From an uncultured Alphaproteobacteria bacterium (lineage in GTDB: Bacteria > Pseudomonadota > Alphaproteobacteria > Caulobacterales > Caulobacteraceae), in NCBI GenBank assembly GCA_903822175.1, contig CAIJOB010000006.1, positions 1 to 64,000 on the forward strand: a DNA stretch of 64,000 nt. Direction: 5' to 3'. Positions 8,813 through 19,333 of this stretch are shown in pieces. The notes beneath the pieces were generated by a model, which was given only the letters and a program-made list of their open reading frames with translations, did no database searches and had not been told where the DNA came from. Each line of letters begins with the position of its first letter. The stretch's first letter is position 1. A program made the position numbers and the translations under genes.

Positions 8813-9904
8813 CTAAGGCGCGCCGAGCGTGCGCTTGAAGAAGGCCAGCGCCATGTCGATCGTCGCCTGGTGCGTCGGGTCCTGCGGGACCTTCGACATG
8901 CAGAGCGGGATCTTGCCGAGGGCGTCGGCGCCACAGGTGGCCAGGAAGTCGTAGTGGCCGACGCCGGGCAGCACCTTCAGCTGCGCGTGCGGGATGGCCT
9001 TGGCGGCGACCAGGCCATTGGTATCCGGCGGGGCTACCTGATCGGCGTCGCCCAGGATGATAGCCACCGGAACCTTGATCCCGGCGAGGCTGGCGGGGGT
9101 CATCTGCTGGATGACCGCTGGAACCATGACGAAGGCGCCGCGCAGGCCGGGGATTGAGTGGTCGTCGCCGGCATGAGCGGCTTCGCCGGCCAGTTCGGGC
9201 GAGGCCAACACCTTGCGGGCGTCGTCCATGGTCAGCGCGAACTCCTTCTGCGGCAGGCAGATGCCGTCCATCGGATGAGCGAGGCAGAAGGTCAGCAGGC
9301 GCTGGATTTCGACCCGCGCGCCGAGCGAGACCAGCGAGGTGTAGCCCCCGGCCGACATGCCGGAAACGCCGACCCGGCGCATGTCCATGTGCGGGCCGAT
9401 GGCCGGATCGGCCTTGGCGGCGTCGAGCGCTGCCCGCAGGTCCTGCGCCCGGTCCCACAGCAGGGTCGCGCCGGCCGCGGTCATCTTGTCGAGGCCGTTG
9501 TTGCCGGGATGGTCGACGGCGACCACCACATAGCCGGCGCGGGCCAGGGGCACGCCGAACCAGCCCATCATCCGCGCCGTGCCGCCATAGCCGTGGGAGA
9601 GCAGGATCACCGGCCGGGGCTTGGAGTCGGCGAAGGCCGCGCCCTGGGCGACGGCGCCGACGATGAACATCGGCTTGCCGGGCGGCCCCAGGTCGATGCG
9701 CTCTTCCTTGGCGTCGGCCGCGGCCGGATACCAAACCGTCACCCGCACCGTCGGCTTATGCTCGGCGTCGCGCAGGGCGGCGGTCGCGTCGGTGGTGGTC
9801 AGATGGCGCTCGCCGACCGGGCCGGCCTGGGCGGCGAGGGCGAAACCGACGGCGACCAGCGTGGCCAGCAGGCCAAGACCCAATCTCATGATCGCCCTCC
9901 GCAT
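8813..9904 (-). CDS. Secreted alpha/beta-hydrolase paralogue B (dienelactone hydrolase-like, intact triad)
   Basis: This 363-residue protein starts MRRAIMRLGLGLLATLVAVGF with a signal peptide ending near AAQA; a start at the second Met (9889) is also possible. Visible motifs are HGYGGTARMMGWF (oxyanion loop), GVSGMSAGGYTSL (nucleophile Ser), LGDADQVAPPDTN (Asp) and PGVGHYDFLATC (His). This is a complete Ser-Asp-His triad. The substrate cannot be read from the sequence; such exported hydrolases act on esters or lactones in the periplasm. It lies upstream of the Ser-less paralogue A on the same strand and the two are probably co-transcribed. Confidence 0.88.
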   Translation of the reverse strand: MRRAIMRLGLGLLATLVAVGFALAAQAGPVGERHLTTTDATAALRDAEHKPTVRVTVWYPAAADAKEERIDLGPPGKPMFIVGAVAQGAAFADSKPRPVILLSHGYGGTARMMGWFGVPLARAGYVVVAVDHPGNNGLDKMTAAGATLLWDRAQDLRAALDAAKADPAIGPHMDMRRVGVSGMSAGGYTSLVSLGARVEIQRLLTFCLAHPMDGICLPQKEFALTMDDARKVLASPELAGEAAHAGDDHSIPGLRGAFVMVPAVIQQMTPASLAGIKVPVAIILGDADQVAPPDTNGLVAAKAIPHAQLKVLPGVGHYDFLATCGADALGKIPLCMSKVPQDPTHQATIDMALAFFKRTLGAP

Positions 9905-9974
9905 CGTTGCGGCGCGATCCTAGGCGCGTGGCGCCGGGGCGCAGCTTAATTCGCGGTCATTTAGCCTAGGAGGC

Positions 9975-10697
9975 CTAGGCGGCCCAGGCGGCGGCGAAGC
10001 GGCGGAGCAGGGTGCGCGCGGCCGAGTCGGCCTGACCGGCCTTGGCCGGGGCGAGGCGCAGGAACAGGTGGCCCTGGCGGTGGCGGCCGCGGGCGGGGAG
10101 GCCCTGGCCCTGCAGCCGGACCAGCTTGCGCTCGGCGGCCTTCTTGGTCAGCCAGACGACGCGGCGGCCGAGCGGGGTTTCGACGGCGACCCGGCCGCCC
10201 TCGGTCAGCAGGCGCGGCGCGACGCTGGCGGTGATCCACAGGTCATCGCCGCGCACCAGCATCTCCGGCGAGCCGGTCAGCACCACGGCCAGCTCGGATA
10301 CGCCGACCCGCACGGTGTCGCCGCTGCGCAGGCCGGGCGGCAGCTTCACGCGGACATGGCGCCCGTCGCCCAGGACGTGGTCTGCCGAGCCGCCGCGCAA
10401 GGCGATCAGCGGATCGATGCGCAGTTCCGTCGGCTCCGGCGGGCGCGGCGCTGGCGGCTGAATGATGCGGTCGGAGCCGGTCTGGACGATCTGCAGGCGG
10501 TGATAGGCCTCGACCACCTGGCGGAACCGCTCGGCGCCGCCGCCGGCCCGGTCGGGGTGGGCGCGCTTGGCGGCCTCGCGGAAGGCGCGGCGCAGTTCGC
10601 TGGCGGAGAACAGCGGGCCGACGCCCAGCACCTCGCGCGCGGCCTTCAGGGAAATCTTGGTCTCGGACGCCATCGGGGCGGACAGTCGCCGCGACAT
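9975..10697 (-). CDS. J-domain (DnaJ-like) protein with C-terminal DnaJ substrate-binding fold
   Basis: A J domain begins after a short leader: AREVLGVGPLFSASELRRAFREAAKRAHPDRAGG, with the essential HPD that stimulates DnaK ATPase. The second half (PLIALRGGSADHVLGDGRHVRVKLPPGLRSGDTVRVG) resembles the beta-sandwich of the DnaJ C-terminal domains. The zinc-finger and Gly/Phe regions of DnaJ are absent. Start candidates are ATG 10697 (MSRRLSAP) and ATG 10673 (MASETKIS); the track start at 10760 overlaps the divergent TPR gene. It probably acts as a DnaK co-chaperone with a restricted client set. Confidence 0.82.
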   Translation of the reverse strand: MSRRLSAPMASETKISLKAAREVLGVGPLFSASELRRAFREAAKRAHPDRAGGGAERFRQVVEAYHRLQIVQTGSDRIIQPPAPRPPEPTELRIDPLIALRGGSADHVLGDGRHVRVKLPPGLRSGDTVRVGVSELAVVLTGSPEMLVRGDDLWITASVAPRLLTEGGRVAVETPLGRRVVWLTKKAAERKLVRLQGQGLPARGRHRQGHLFLRLAPAKAGQADSAARTLLRRFAAAWAA

Positions 10698-10744
10698 GGT
10701 CAATGACGCGTTAAATTGGACCCGGATCGGGGTAGAGTCGCGCG

Positions 10745-11563
10745 ATGTCGGACATTTCACAGTTGCTGGAACGCGCCAACCTCGCCCTCCTGGCGCGTCG
10801 CCTGGACGAGGCCGTGCATCTGGCGGCCGGCGTCCTGCAGGCGGACCCGGAGAATGTCGCCGCCGGCCAGATCCAGGGTACGGCGCTCTTGATGCAGGAC
10901 CGCTCCGAAGAGGCCATTGAACCGCTGCAGCGCGCGGCGGCGCGCAGCGGCGACCCCAACATCGAGACCCTGCTCGGCCGGGCGCTCTCCAACGTCGGGC
11001 GCCGAGAGGACGCGCTGAGCACGCTGCGGCAGGCCACGCGGCGGCAGCCGCCGTATCCCCAGGCCTTCCTGGAACTGGGCGATCAGCTGAGCGCGGCGGG
11101 GCGGTTCGAGGAGGCCGCGACGGCCTTCGCCGAAGGCATTGCGCTCAACCCGGACGCCTTGGTCCTGCGGGTCGGTCAGGCCTACCTGCATCTCAAATGC
11201 AACGACCGCGCCCAGGCTCGGAGCCAGTTCGAGGCGCTGCGCGCCGCGGCGCCGGAGCGCTATGACACGCTCGTTGGCCTCGCCTGGGTGCTGGCGGCGG
11301 ATGGGGGCTACGCCCAGGCCGCCGAGCTTTTCCGCCAGGCGCTGGCGGCGCGGCCGACCGATGCGGTGGTGCGGCTGGAGCTCGCCAAGTGCCTGCTGGA
11401 GCTTGGCCAGCGCGCGGCCGGAGAGGCGGAGCTGCGGACCGCGACCGGCGGCGACGCCGCCAGCGCCGGACCGGCCATTCTGGCGCTCACCGCGACGCCG
11501 CATGGCCGGATGTTCCTGCGGCCCAGCGCGGCGATGACGTTCCTGGGGCTCAGCGCCGGCTAG
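10745..11563 (+). CDS. Tetratricopeptide repeat protein
   Basis: The 272-residue protein consists of tandem TPR-like helix pairs (for example RLDEAVHLAAGVLQADPENVAAGQIQG, RFEEAATAFAEGIALNPDALVLRVGQAYL and GYAQAAELFRQALAARPTDAVVRLELAKCLLELGQ). The C-terminal part (PAILALTATPHGRMFLRPSAAMTFLG) is not repeat-like. There is no signal peptide or membrane segment, so it is cytoplasmic and probably a protein-interaction scaffold. It is divergent from the J-domain gene and may share its promoter region. Its stop overlaps the convergent DUF6065 gene by four bases. Confidence 0.85.
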   Translation: MSDISQLLERANLALLARRLDEAVHLAAGVLQADPENVAAGQIQGTALLMQDRSEEAIEPLQRAAARSGDPNIETLLGRALSNVGRREDALSTLRQATRRQPPYPQAFLELGDQLSAAGRFEEAATAFAEGIALNPDALVLRVGQAYLHLKCNDRAQARSQFEALRAAAPERYDTLVGLAWVLAADGGYAQAAELFRQALAARPTDAVVRLELAKCLLELGQRAAGEAELRTATGGDAASAGPAILALTATPHGRMFLRPSAAMTFLGLSAG

Positions 11564-12276
11564 GCGCGGAACCAGCGGCGGTAGACGCCTTTTTCGCGGG
11601 CGATGGTGGCCATCAGGCCGTGGGCGCGCTGGGCGTCATCGTCGGTGAACACCTCGGTGCGTGCCGTCCAGGTCTCGCGCTTCACCGGGAAGCACTGGGC
11701 GATGGGCGTGCCCTTTGGCAGGACGCCGCAGAAACCCTCGTCGTGCCAGTGAGCCGGGAAATGGATCCAGCTCTCGTGGTAGCGGTCGCTATCGACCAGG
11801 CCGGAGAGCGTCGTGAACGGCAGGTCGAAGCGGTTCACCGGATGGGTGAACATCAGCGCGTAGCCCTCGGGCGCCTGGATCGTCCAAAGATTGTGGAACT
11901 TGACCAGGAAGCGGTCGTCGTCGGCGAGCGGCGTGCCGGTCACCTGGGCGGCGTCGTGGAAGGCGATGGGGCTGCGGGCGAAGCCGACGGCGCCGCCGGG
12001 CGGCAGTTCCTCGTCCCAGCTGAACTCGCCGTTTTCGACGCGGAGATCGCAGATCAGCGGGATCAGGAAGCCGGTGGTCATGGCGTCGATGAACGGCGGG
12101 CAGCGCTTGACCGTGTCGTCGTCCTCGCCGGCCATGGGGCTGAAGGCCTGCTGCGGCATGGTCTTCAGCCAGTCGGGCAGGCCCTGGGCGGCCGGAACCG
12201 GCGGCGGCAGCCAGCCCTCCAGCTCCGCGGGGCAGCGGAAGGTGAGGGTTTGGGCTGGATGATCTGGTGACGCCAT
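11560..12276 (-). CDS. Conserved hypothetical protein, DUF6065-like
   Basis: From the ATG at 12276 ([15 protein letters not shown]) the protein has 238 residues with no signal or membrane segment. Recognisable features are [10 protein letters not shown] near the N terminus, [49 protein letters not shown] and [18 protein letters not shown] associate this pattern with the DUF6065 family from memory; no function is known to me. The track start at 12318 lies in the intergenic region and is less likely. Convergent with the TPR gene and divergent from pdxH. Confidence 0.75.
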   Translation of the reverse strand: MASPDHPAQTLTFRCPAELEGWLPPPVPAAQGLPDWLKTMPQQAFSPMAGEDDDTVKRCPPFIDAMTTGFLIPLICDLRVENGEFSWDEELPPGGAVGFARSPIAFHDAAQVTGTPLADDDRFLVKFHNLWTIQAPEGYALMFTHPVNRFDLPFTTLSGLVDSDRYHESWIHFPAHWHDEGFCGVLPKGTPIAQCFPVKRETWTARTEVFTDDDAQRAHGLMATIAREKGVYRRWFRA

Positions 12277-12358
12277 CGCGGCTAGATCCTCTGATCGACG
12301 CGAAACGCCGACGCCCACCCATAGCGACCCCCGGAAGCCCGGGCTATATGCCCTAACA

Positions 12359-13024
12359 ATGACTGACAGGACCCTGATCCCGCCGTCGCCTTCCGAGGAC
12401 GACTACGTCGCCCAGGTGGCGGCCGCCGGAGCCTTGCCGCAGCTGAGCGAGGCCGACCCCTTCGCGCTGTTCAACGAATGGCTGGCCGAGGCGCTGACCA
12501 AGGAGCCCAACGACGCCAACGCCATGTCGCTGGCGACGGTGGATGCGTCGGGGATGCCGGACGTGCGCATGGTGCTGTTGAAGGAGGCCGACCCGCGCGG
12601 CTTCGTGTTCTATTCCCACATCGGGAGCGCCAAGGGGCAGGAGCTGGCCGCCAATCCCAAGGCGGCGCTGCTGTTCCACTGGAAGTCGCTGCGGCGGCAG
12701 GTGCGGGTGCGCGGAACGGTGACGCCCGTGACCGACGCCGAGGCCGACGCCTATTGGGCCACCCGCGCGAGACCGGCGCAGCTGGGCGCCTGGGCGTCGC
12801 AGCAATCGCGGCCGCTGCCGGACCGCCTGGCCTTCGAGAAGAAGATCGCCGAGTTCGGGCTGAAGTTCGGCCTGGGCAAGGTTCCGCGTCCGCCACACTG
12901 GTCGGGCTGGCGGATCGCGCCTGAGGCTATCGAGTTCTGGCGCGACCGGCCGTTTCGGCTGCACGAGCGGCTGGCGTTCACGCGTGTCGGTGAGGGTTGG
13001 ACGACCAGCCGCCTGTTCCCTTGA
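12359..13024 (+). CDS. pdxH: Pyridoxamine/pyridoxine 5'-phosphate oxidase
   Basis: PdxH oxidises PNP or PMP to pyridoxal phosphate using FMN. The 221-residue protein shows the family pattern: [67 protein letters not shown] and the C-terminal [17 protein letters not shown]...RLHERLAF. The terminal RLFP matches the usual R-L-x-P ending. The ATG start lies 83 bases from the divergent DUF6065 gene. The stop overlaps the TTG start of the next gene (TTGA), suggesting translational coupling. Confidence 0.96.
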   Translation: MTDRTLIPPSPSEDDYVAQVAAAGALPQLSEADPFALFNEWLAEALTKEPNDANAMSLATVDASGMPDVRMVLLKEADPRGFVFYSHIGSAKGQELAANPKAALLFHWKSLRRQVRVRGTVTPVTDAEADAYWATRARPAQLGAWASQQSRPLPDRLAFEKKIAEFGLKFGLGKVPRPPHWSGWRIAPEAIEFWRDRPFRLHERLAFTRVGEGWTTSRLFP

Positions 13025-14511
13025 GTAAGGGACAAGAGGCCGAGATCACCGCCTGGCTCGCGACCCAGTCCGAACGGTCCATCGATACGGCCTGTGCGCA
13101 CGTGTTCCTGTCCAGCGGCGTGGCCTGGAAGCTGAAGCGCAACGTCGACCTGGGCTATGTGGATTTCTCCACGCGGGAGAAGCGCAAGTGGGCGCTGGAC
13201 CGCGAGCTTGAGTTCAACAAGACCGCGGCGCCGGACATCTATCGCTCGGTGCGGACGATCACGCGGGAAGCCGACGGCGGCCTCGCCTGGGACGGCGCCG
13301 GCAAGGCGCTGGAATATGCCCTGGAGATGCGCCGCTTCGACGATGGCGCAGTGCTGTCGGCGGACCCCGGCGTGATCGACGGCGAAATGGCCGAGATGCT
13401 GGGCCGGACGATCGCCGGCTTCCACACCCAGTCGCCCCTGCGGCCGGGCGGCGGCCTGAGCGCGCTCGAGTGGACGATCAACTCCAACGCCAGGCTGCTG
13501 CGCGAGCTGAAGGGCGACCTGGGCGAGGACCGCGTCGAGACGGCGGTCGCGGCGACCTATGACGAGCTGGAGCGGCAACGCCCGCTGCTTGCCGCGCGGA
13601 CGGCCGCCGGCTTTGCGCGGCGCTGCCATGGCGACCTGCATCTGGCCAATATCCTGATCGAGAACGGCGAGCCGGTGCTGTTCGACTGCATCGAGTTCAA
13701 CGACCTCTTGAGCGACATCGACATCCAGTACGACCTGGCGTTCCTGCTGATGGACCTGGATTTCCGCGGCCGCCGCGACGCCGGCGTGCGGGTGCTGTCG
13801 GCCTATATGGATCAGGCGGCGCGTGAGTTCGGGCCGATGCTGTGGGAAGGCCTGGCGGCGCTGCCGCTGATGCTGGCGGTGCGCGCCGGTGTGCGGGCGC
13901 ATGTCTCGATGCACGCGGGCGATGTGGCGCTCTCCAAGGCCTATGTGGACGCCGCGACGGCGCATCTGTCGCCGCCTGAGCCGGTGCTGGCCGCGGTGGG
14001 CGGCTTCTCCGGGACCGGCAAGACGACCTTTGCCCGCGCCATTGCGCCGGGGCTCGGCCGCTCGCCGGGCGCGGTGGTGGTGCGGACCGACGAGGCGCGC
14101 AAGCGCCTAACCGGGGCCGGCCCGGTCGATCGGCTGCCGCCGGAGGTCTACACGCCGCAGTTCTACGCCCAGGTCTATGAGACCGTGTTCGAGACCGCGC
14201 GGGCGGCGTTGAAGGCGGGTCACGCCGTGGTGCTGGACGCCACCTTCACCGAGCCCGATCTGCGGGCCCGCGCCGAGGCCCTGGCGGCCGACTGCGGTGT
14301 CCCGTTCCACGGCGCCTGGCTGACCGCGCCGCTGGCGGCGCTGGAGGCGCGAGTCGCGGCGCGCACCGGCGATGCGTCCGACGCCACCGTCGAAGTGCTG
14401 CGCGACCAGGTCTCGCGGCATGGCGGCGACGCAGTCGCCTGGGGGCAGGTGGACGCGACGGCGCCGAGCGAGACGGCCGCAGAGGGCTGGCTGAAGGACG
14501 TGGCGCGTTGA
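13021..14511 (+). CDS. Fusion of aminoglycoside-phosphotransferase-like kinase and P-loop ATPase domain (COG2187/COG0645 type)
   Basis: The N-terminal half (about residues 40-310) has the phosphotransferase/choline-kinase fold. Its catalytic loop reads [15 protein letters not shown], followed by the metal-binding LFDCIEFND. The C-terminal half starts with a Walker A motif, [16 protein letters not shown], and resembles zeta-toxin or nucleoside-kinase-like P-loop proteins. The substrate is unknown, and known members of this fusion family are not proven resistance enzymes. Two TTG codons can start it: 12997 (in the track) and 13021. I prefer 13021, where TTGA overlaps the pdxH stop. The next gene uses the same TTGA overlap. 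Confidence 0.85.
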   Translation: MSKGQEAEITAWLATQSERSIDTACAHVFLSSGVAWKLKRNVDLGYVDFSTREKRKWALDRELEFNKTAAPDIYRSVRTITREADGGLAWDGAGKALEYALEMRRFDDGAVLSADPGVIDGEMAEMLGRTIAGFHTQSPLRPGGGLSALEWTINSNARLLRELKGDLGEDRVETAVAATYDELERQRPLLAARTAAGFARRCHGDLHLANILIENGEPVLFDCIEFNDLLSDIDIQYDLAFLLMDLDFRGRRDAGVRVLSAYMDQAAREFGPMLWEGLAALPLMLAVRAGVRAHVSMHAGDVALSKAYVDAATAHLSPPEPVLAAVGGFSGTGKTTFARAIAPGLGRSPGAVVVRTDEARKRLTGAGPVDRLPPEVYTPQFYAQVYETVFETARAALKAGHAVVLDATFTEPDLRARAEALAADCGVPFHGAWLTAPLAALEARVAARTGDASDATVEVLRDQVSRHGGDAVAWGQVDATAPSETAAEGWLKDVAR

Positions 14512-15728
14512 GCGCTTCGAAGGACGACCATCAGGCCGCGCCGGGCGTCGACGGGACGGTGTTCCGCATCATCCTGGCGATCGGCTTCTGCCACATGTTG
14601 AACGACATGATGCAGTCGCTGCTGCCGGCGATCTATCCGCAGCTGAAGATCAGCCTGGGCCTGAGTTTCGGCGAGATCGGCCTGGTGACGCTGGCCTACC
14701 AGCTCACCGCCTCGATCCTGCAGCCGGTGGTGGGCTTTGTCGCCGACCGGCGGCCGACGCCGCTGGCGCTGCCGGGTGGGACGCTGTTCTCGCTGGCGGG
14801 TTTGGCGGTGCTCTCGATCGCGCACAGCTATGGGCTGGTGCTGTTCGGCGCGGCGCTGCTGGGCCTGGGCTCGTCGGTGTTCCATCCGGAGTCGTCGCGG
14901 GTGGCGCGGATGGCGTCGGGCGGACGGCCGGGCCTGGCGCAGTCAATGTTCCAGGTGGGCGGCAATCTGGGCTCGGCGCTGGGGCCCCTGGCCGCCGCTC
15001 TGGTGGTGGTGCGCTGGGGCCAGTCGAGCCTGGCGTTCTTCGCGCTCTTGGCGCTGCTCTCGTGCGCGGTGCTGTGGAACGTGGCGAGCTGGTACCGCCA
15101 TCACGGCCTGGCGCGGCAGGCGGCCGGCGCCAAGCAGGCCGGCGCGGCGCCGCTGCCGACCGGCAAGGCCCGGCTTGGGATCGCCATCCTGCTGGCGCTG
15201 ATCTTCTCGAAGTACGTCTACCTGGCGAGCCTGACGAGCTACTTCACCTTCTACTTGATCCATCGGTTCGGGGTGTCGGTGCAGGTGGCCCAGGTGCACC
15301 TGTTCATCTTCCTGGCCTCGGTGGCGGCGGGCACCCTGCTAGGCGGGCCGGTGGGCGACCGGGTGGGCCGCAAATATGTGATCTGGGCCTCGATCCTGGG
15401 CGTGCTGCCGCTGACGCTGATGCTGCCGCACGCGAGCCTGTTCTGGACGGGCCCGTTGAGCGTCGCCATCGGCCTGCTGCTGGCCTCGGCCTTCCCGGCC
15501 ATCGTGGTGTTCGCCCAGGAGCTGATGCCCGGGCGGGTGGGGATGATCTCCGGCCTGTTCTTCGGCTTCTCGTTCGGCATGGGCGGCCTGGGGGCCGCGG
15601 TGCTGGGGCGAGTGGCTGACGCGAAGGGGATCGAGACGGTCTATGCGATCTGCGCCTTCCTGCCGGCCATCGGCCTGCTCGCCGGCTTCCTGCCGAACCT
15701 GCCGAAACCCAAGGCTTTCAAGGCCTGA
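14508..15728 (+). CDS. MFS transporter of the fosmidomycin-resistance (Fsr) type
   Basis: The 406-residue protein has about twelve hydrophobic segments. The N-terminal half contains GFCHMLNDMMQSLLPAIYPQLK and the loop FVADRRPTPLALP. GSSVFHPESSRVARMASGGRPGLAQSMFQVGGNLGSALGPL is a strong Fsr-family signature. The second half has GGPVGDRVGRKYVIW. It is probably a proton-driven exporter in the inner membrane; the substrate is unknown. The TTG start overlaps the previous stop as TTGA, so pdxH, the kinase fusion and this transporter form one coupled unit. Confidence 0.9.
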   Translation: MSASKDDHQAAPGVDGTVFRIILAIGFCHMLNDMMQSLLPAIYPQLKISLGLSFGEIGLVTLAYQLTASILQPVVGFVADRRPTPLALPGGTLFSLAGLAVLSIAHSYGLVLFGAALLGLGSSVFHPESSRVARMASGGRPGLAQSMFQVGGNLGSALGPLAAALVVVRWGQSSLAFFALLALLSCAVLWNVASWYRHHGLARQAAGAKQAGAAPLPTGKARLGIAILLALIFSKYVYLASLTSYFTFYLIHRFGVSVQVAQVHLFIFLASVAAGTLLGGPVGDRVGRKYVIWASILGVLPLTLMLPHASLFWTGPLSVAIGLLLASAFPAIVVFAQELMPGRVGMISGLFFGFSFGMGGLGAAVLGRVADAKGIETVYAICAFLPAIGLLAGFLPNLPKPKAFKA

Positions 15729-15814
15729 GCCCGCCCGCCGCGTTGCGTCTGATCGCCGATAACACTAGCGTCCGCCCAGACTGGGCAAAGTGATCCCGGC
15801 GGGAGGAATTGAAT

Positions 15815-17461
<1,647 letters not shown>

Positions 17462-17465
17462 GCTC

Positions 17466-17990
17466 TTGATAGAGCTGCGCCGGGCGTCGGACGCCGATCT
17501 GGACGAGATCGCTGAGCTGACCAACTGGGCCTATCGCGGGGCCGGCGAGGTGGCGAGCTGGACGGTGGAGAGCTACCTCGAGGGCGAGCGGACGACGCCG
17601 GAAACCCTGCGCGCCGACGTGGCGGCGAACCCTGAGGCCCATCTGCTGACCTGGCGGGGCGAGGCGGGCGAGCTGCTGGGCCACTTTTGGCTGGAGCCGC
17701 TGGCGGACGGGGCGACCTGGTACCTGGGCCTGTTGAGCGTGCGGCCCGACCGGCAGGATCAGCAACTCGGCCGCCGCCTGCTGGCCGCCGGCGAGGATTT
17801 CGCCCGGGCCCAGGGCGCGACCCGGCTGCAGATGACGGTGATCAATGTTCGCGACACCCTGATCGCCTGGTACCAGCGGCGCGGCTATGCGCTGACCGGC
17901 GAGGTGCGCCCGTTCCCCTACGGCGACGACCGCTTCGGCAAGCCGCTGCGCGATGACCTGAGTTTCGTGGTGCTGGAGAAGGCGCTCTAG
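17466..17990 (+). CDS. GNAT family N-acetyltransferase
   Basis: The 174-residue protein has the GNAT fold: N-terminal IELRRASDADLDEIAELTNWAYRG, core strand TWYLGLLSVRPDRQDQQLGRRLLAAGEDFARAQGA, with the acetyl-CoA-binding Q-x-x-G-x-R equivalent in QQLGRR, and C-terminal WYQRRGYALTGEVRPFPY. The start is TTG, four bases after the acyl-CoA ligase stop, so the genes are co-transcribed. The acceptor is unknown. Its stop overlaps the convergent metallo-hydrolase gene by four bases. Confidence 0.88.
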   Translation: MIELRRASDADLDEIAELTNWAYRGAGEVASWTVESYLEGERTTPETLRADVAANPEAHLLTWRGEAGELLGHFWLEPLADGATWYLGLLSVRPDRQDQQLGRRLLAAGEDFARAQGATRLQMTVINVRDTLIAWYQRRGYALTGEVRPFPYGDDRFGKPLRDDLSFVVLEKAL

Positions 17991-18889
17991 CCGGCCAGGC
18001 GGTAGACGGTGTCGGGGCCCGGCGGGCCGTTGGTCTCGACCTCGCCCTGGTGTTCCAGGTGGATGATGGCGGCCAGCATGGAGCGGGCGGCGGCCGGCCA
18101 CAGCCGGCTGTCGACGTCGGCGTAGAGGCGGGGCGTCAGCTCGCCGATGGTCGCCTGGCCCTGGGCGAGCGCCAGGAGGATCTGGTCCATGCGTTCGCGG
18201 CGGTGCTCGGCATAGGCGTTGATGAACAGCGCCACCTCGCGGATCGGCGGGCCGTGGGTCGGCCAGAGCGTCGTGAAGTTCCGCGCCGCGATGCGCTCAA
18301 GGCTTGCCAGATAGGCGGTCATGTCGCCGTCCGGCGGCGTGATCACCGTGGTCGACCAGCCCATGATGTGGTCGCCGGAGAACAGCGCGTTCTCTTCTTT
18401 CAGGGCGTAGCAGAGGTGGTTGGAGGTGTGGCCGGGCGTCGGAATCGCTTCCAGCGTCCAGCCGGGGCCGGAAATCTCGCCGCCGTCGCAGAGGCTGACG
18501 TCGGGATGGAAGTCGAGGTCGTGGCCGGCCTCCATCCGCGGCGCGCCGGCCTCCTCGGCCTCGTGATGCTTCACTGCGCAGCCGTAGATCGTCGCCCCGG
18601 TGGCGGCCTTCAGCGGGCCGGCGAGTGGCGAGTGGTCGGAGTGGTGGTGGGTGATGGCGATGTGGGTGACGCGCTCACCTTCGACAGCCCGAAGTATCGA
18701 AGAGAGGTGTTCCGGAAGGTCCGGACCGGGATCGATCACGCAGACCTCGCCGCGCCCCACGATGTAGGTGCCGGTGCCCTTGAAGGTGAAGGGGCCAGGG
18801 TTGTTGGCCACCACCCGGCGGATCAGCGGCGAGACCTGGTCGCAGGCGCCGTACTCGAACTCGATCTCGCGGACGTAAGGGATCGCCAT
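17987..18889 (-). CDS. MBL-fold metallo-hydrolase (LACTB2-like, with C-terminal winged helix)
   Basis: The 300-residue protein has the metal-binding signature ITHHHSDHSPL (H-x-H-x-DH), TPGHTSNHLCY, FSGDHIMGW and a later His (WPTHGPP). About 80 C-terminal residues (RRERMDQILLALAQGQATIGELTPRLYADVD...ARSMLAAIIHLEHQGEV) look like the winged-helix tail of LACTB2-type nucleases or hydrolases. It is cytoplasmic. It lies eight bases downstream of the TIGR01244 gene, so the two probably form an operon. The substrate is unproven; RNA or a thioester are the usual candidates in the family. Confidence 0.88.
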   Translation of the reverse strand: MAIPYVREIEFEYGACDQVSPLIRRVVANNPGPFTFKGTGTYIVGRGEVCVIDPGPDLPEHLSSILRAVEGERVTHIAITHHHSDHSPLAGPLKAATGATIYGCAVKHHEAEEAGAPRMEAGHDLDFHPDVSLCDGGEISGPGWTLEAIPTPGHTSNHLCYALKEENALFSGDHIMGWSTTVITPPDGDMTAYLASLERIAARNFTTLWPTHGPPIREVALFINAYAEHRRERMDQILLALAQGQATIGELTPRLYADVDSRLWPAAARSMLAAIIHLEHQGEVETNGPPGPDTVYRLAG

Positions 18890-18897
18890 CCGGCCGC

Positions 18898-19308
18898 TCA
18901 GCCGCCGAGGGCTGCGGTGAGGTCGTAGCCGGCGGCGCGGCCCAGGCTGACCAGCTCGCCGCGCGGCCGGGCGCCTGACATGGCCTGGCCGATCGACCAG
19001 GCGGTGATCGAGCGCGTGCCGGATCGGCAGTAGGCGAGCACTGGGCCATCGGCGGCGTCCACGGCCTGGCGCACCGCCTCCACCTGCGCCGGCCCCGGCG
19101 GTCCGGTGAAGGGAATGTGGGTGTAGGTCAGGCCGTGAGCCTCGGCCGCGCCCTTGATCTCGGCGGCCGAGGGCTGGCCGGGATCCTCGCCATCGGGACG
19201 GTTGCAGATGATCGCCACGAACCCCTGGCGCGCCGCCTCGGCCACGTCGGCGGTGGAGATCTGCGGCGCGGTGGTGAAGTCGTCGGTGACGCGTCGAAAG
19301 TCGCTCAT
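18898..19308 (-). CDS. TIGR01244 (Blh/DUF442) phosphatase- or sulfurtransferase-like protein
   Basis: The 136-residue protein begins FRRVTDDFTTAPQISTADVAEAARQGFVAIICNRPDGE and contains the cysteine-phosphatase loop LAYCRSGTRSITAW (C-x5-R). This is the pattern of the stand-alone domain that elsewhere is fused to persulfide-dioxygenase-like proteins. Related proteins are annotated either as phosphatases or as rhodanese-like sulfur carriers, and the sequence alone does not choose between them. The downstream MBL gene, eight bases away, fits a sulfur or detoxification role, but this is inference. Confidence 0.85.
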   Translation of the reverse strand: MSDFRRVTDDFTTAPQISTADVAEAARQGFVAIICNRPDGEDPGQPSAAEIKGAAEAHGLTYTHIPFTGPPGPAQVEAVRQAVDAADGPVLAYCRSGTRSITAWSIGQAMSGARPRGELVSLGRAAGYDLTAALGG

Positions 19309-19333
19309 GGGGTTCTTTCCGAAAGAGGGGGTC

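Noticed and set aside
7632-9734. 700-residue ORF fusing both hydrolase genes
   Set aside because: The first half is an out-of-frame reading of paralogue B; paralogue A has its own signal peptide and ATG at 8714.
13021-14511. Aminoglycoside resistance gene
   Set aside because: The phosphotransferase fold is broad, and this fusion family is a common chromosomal gene with no resistance evidence.
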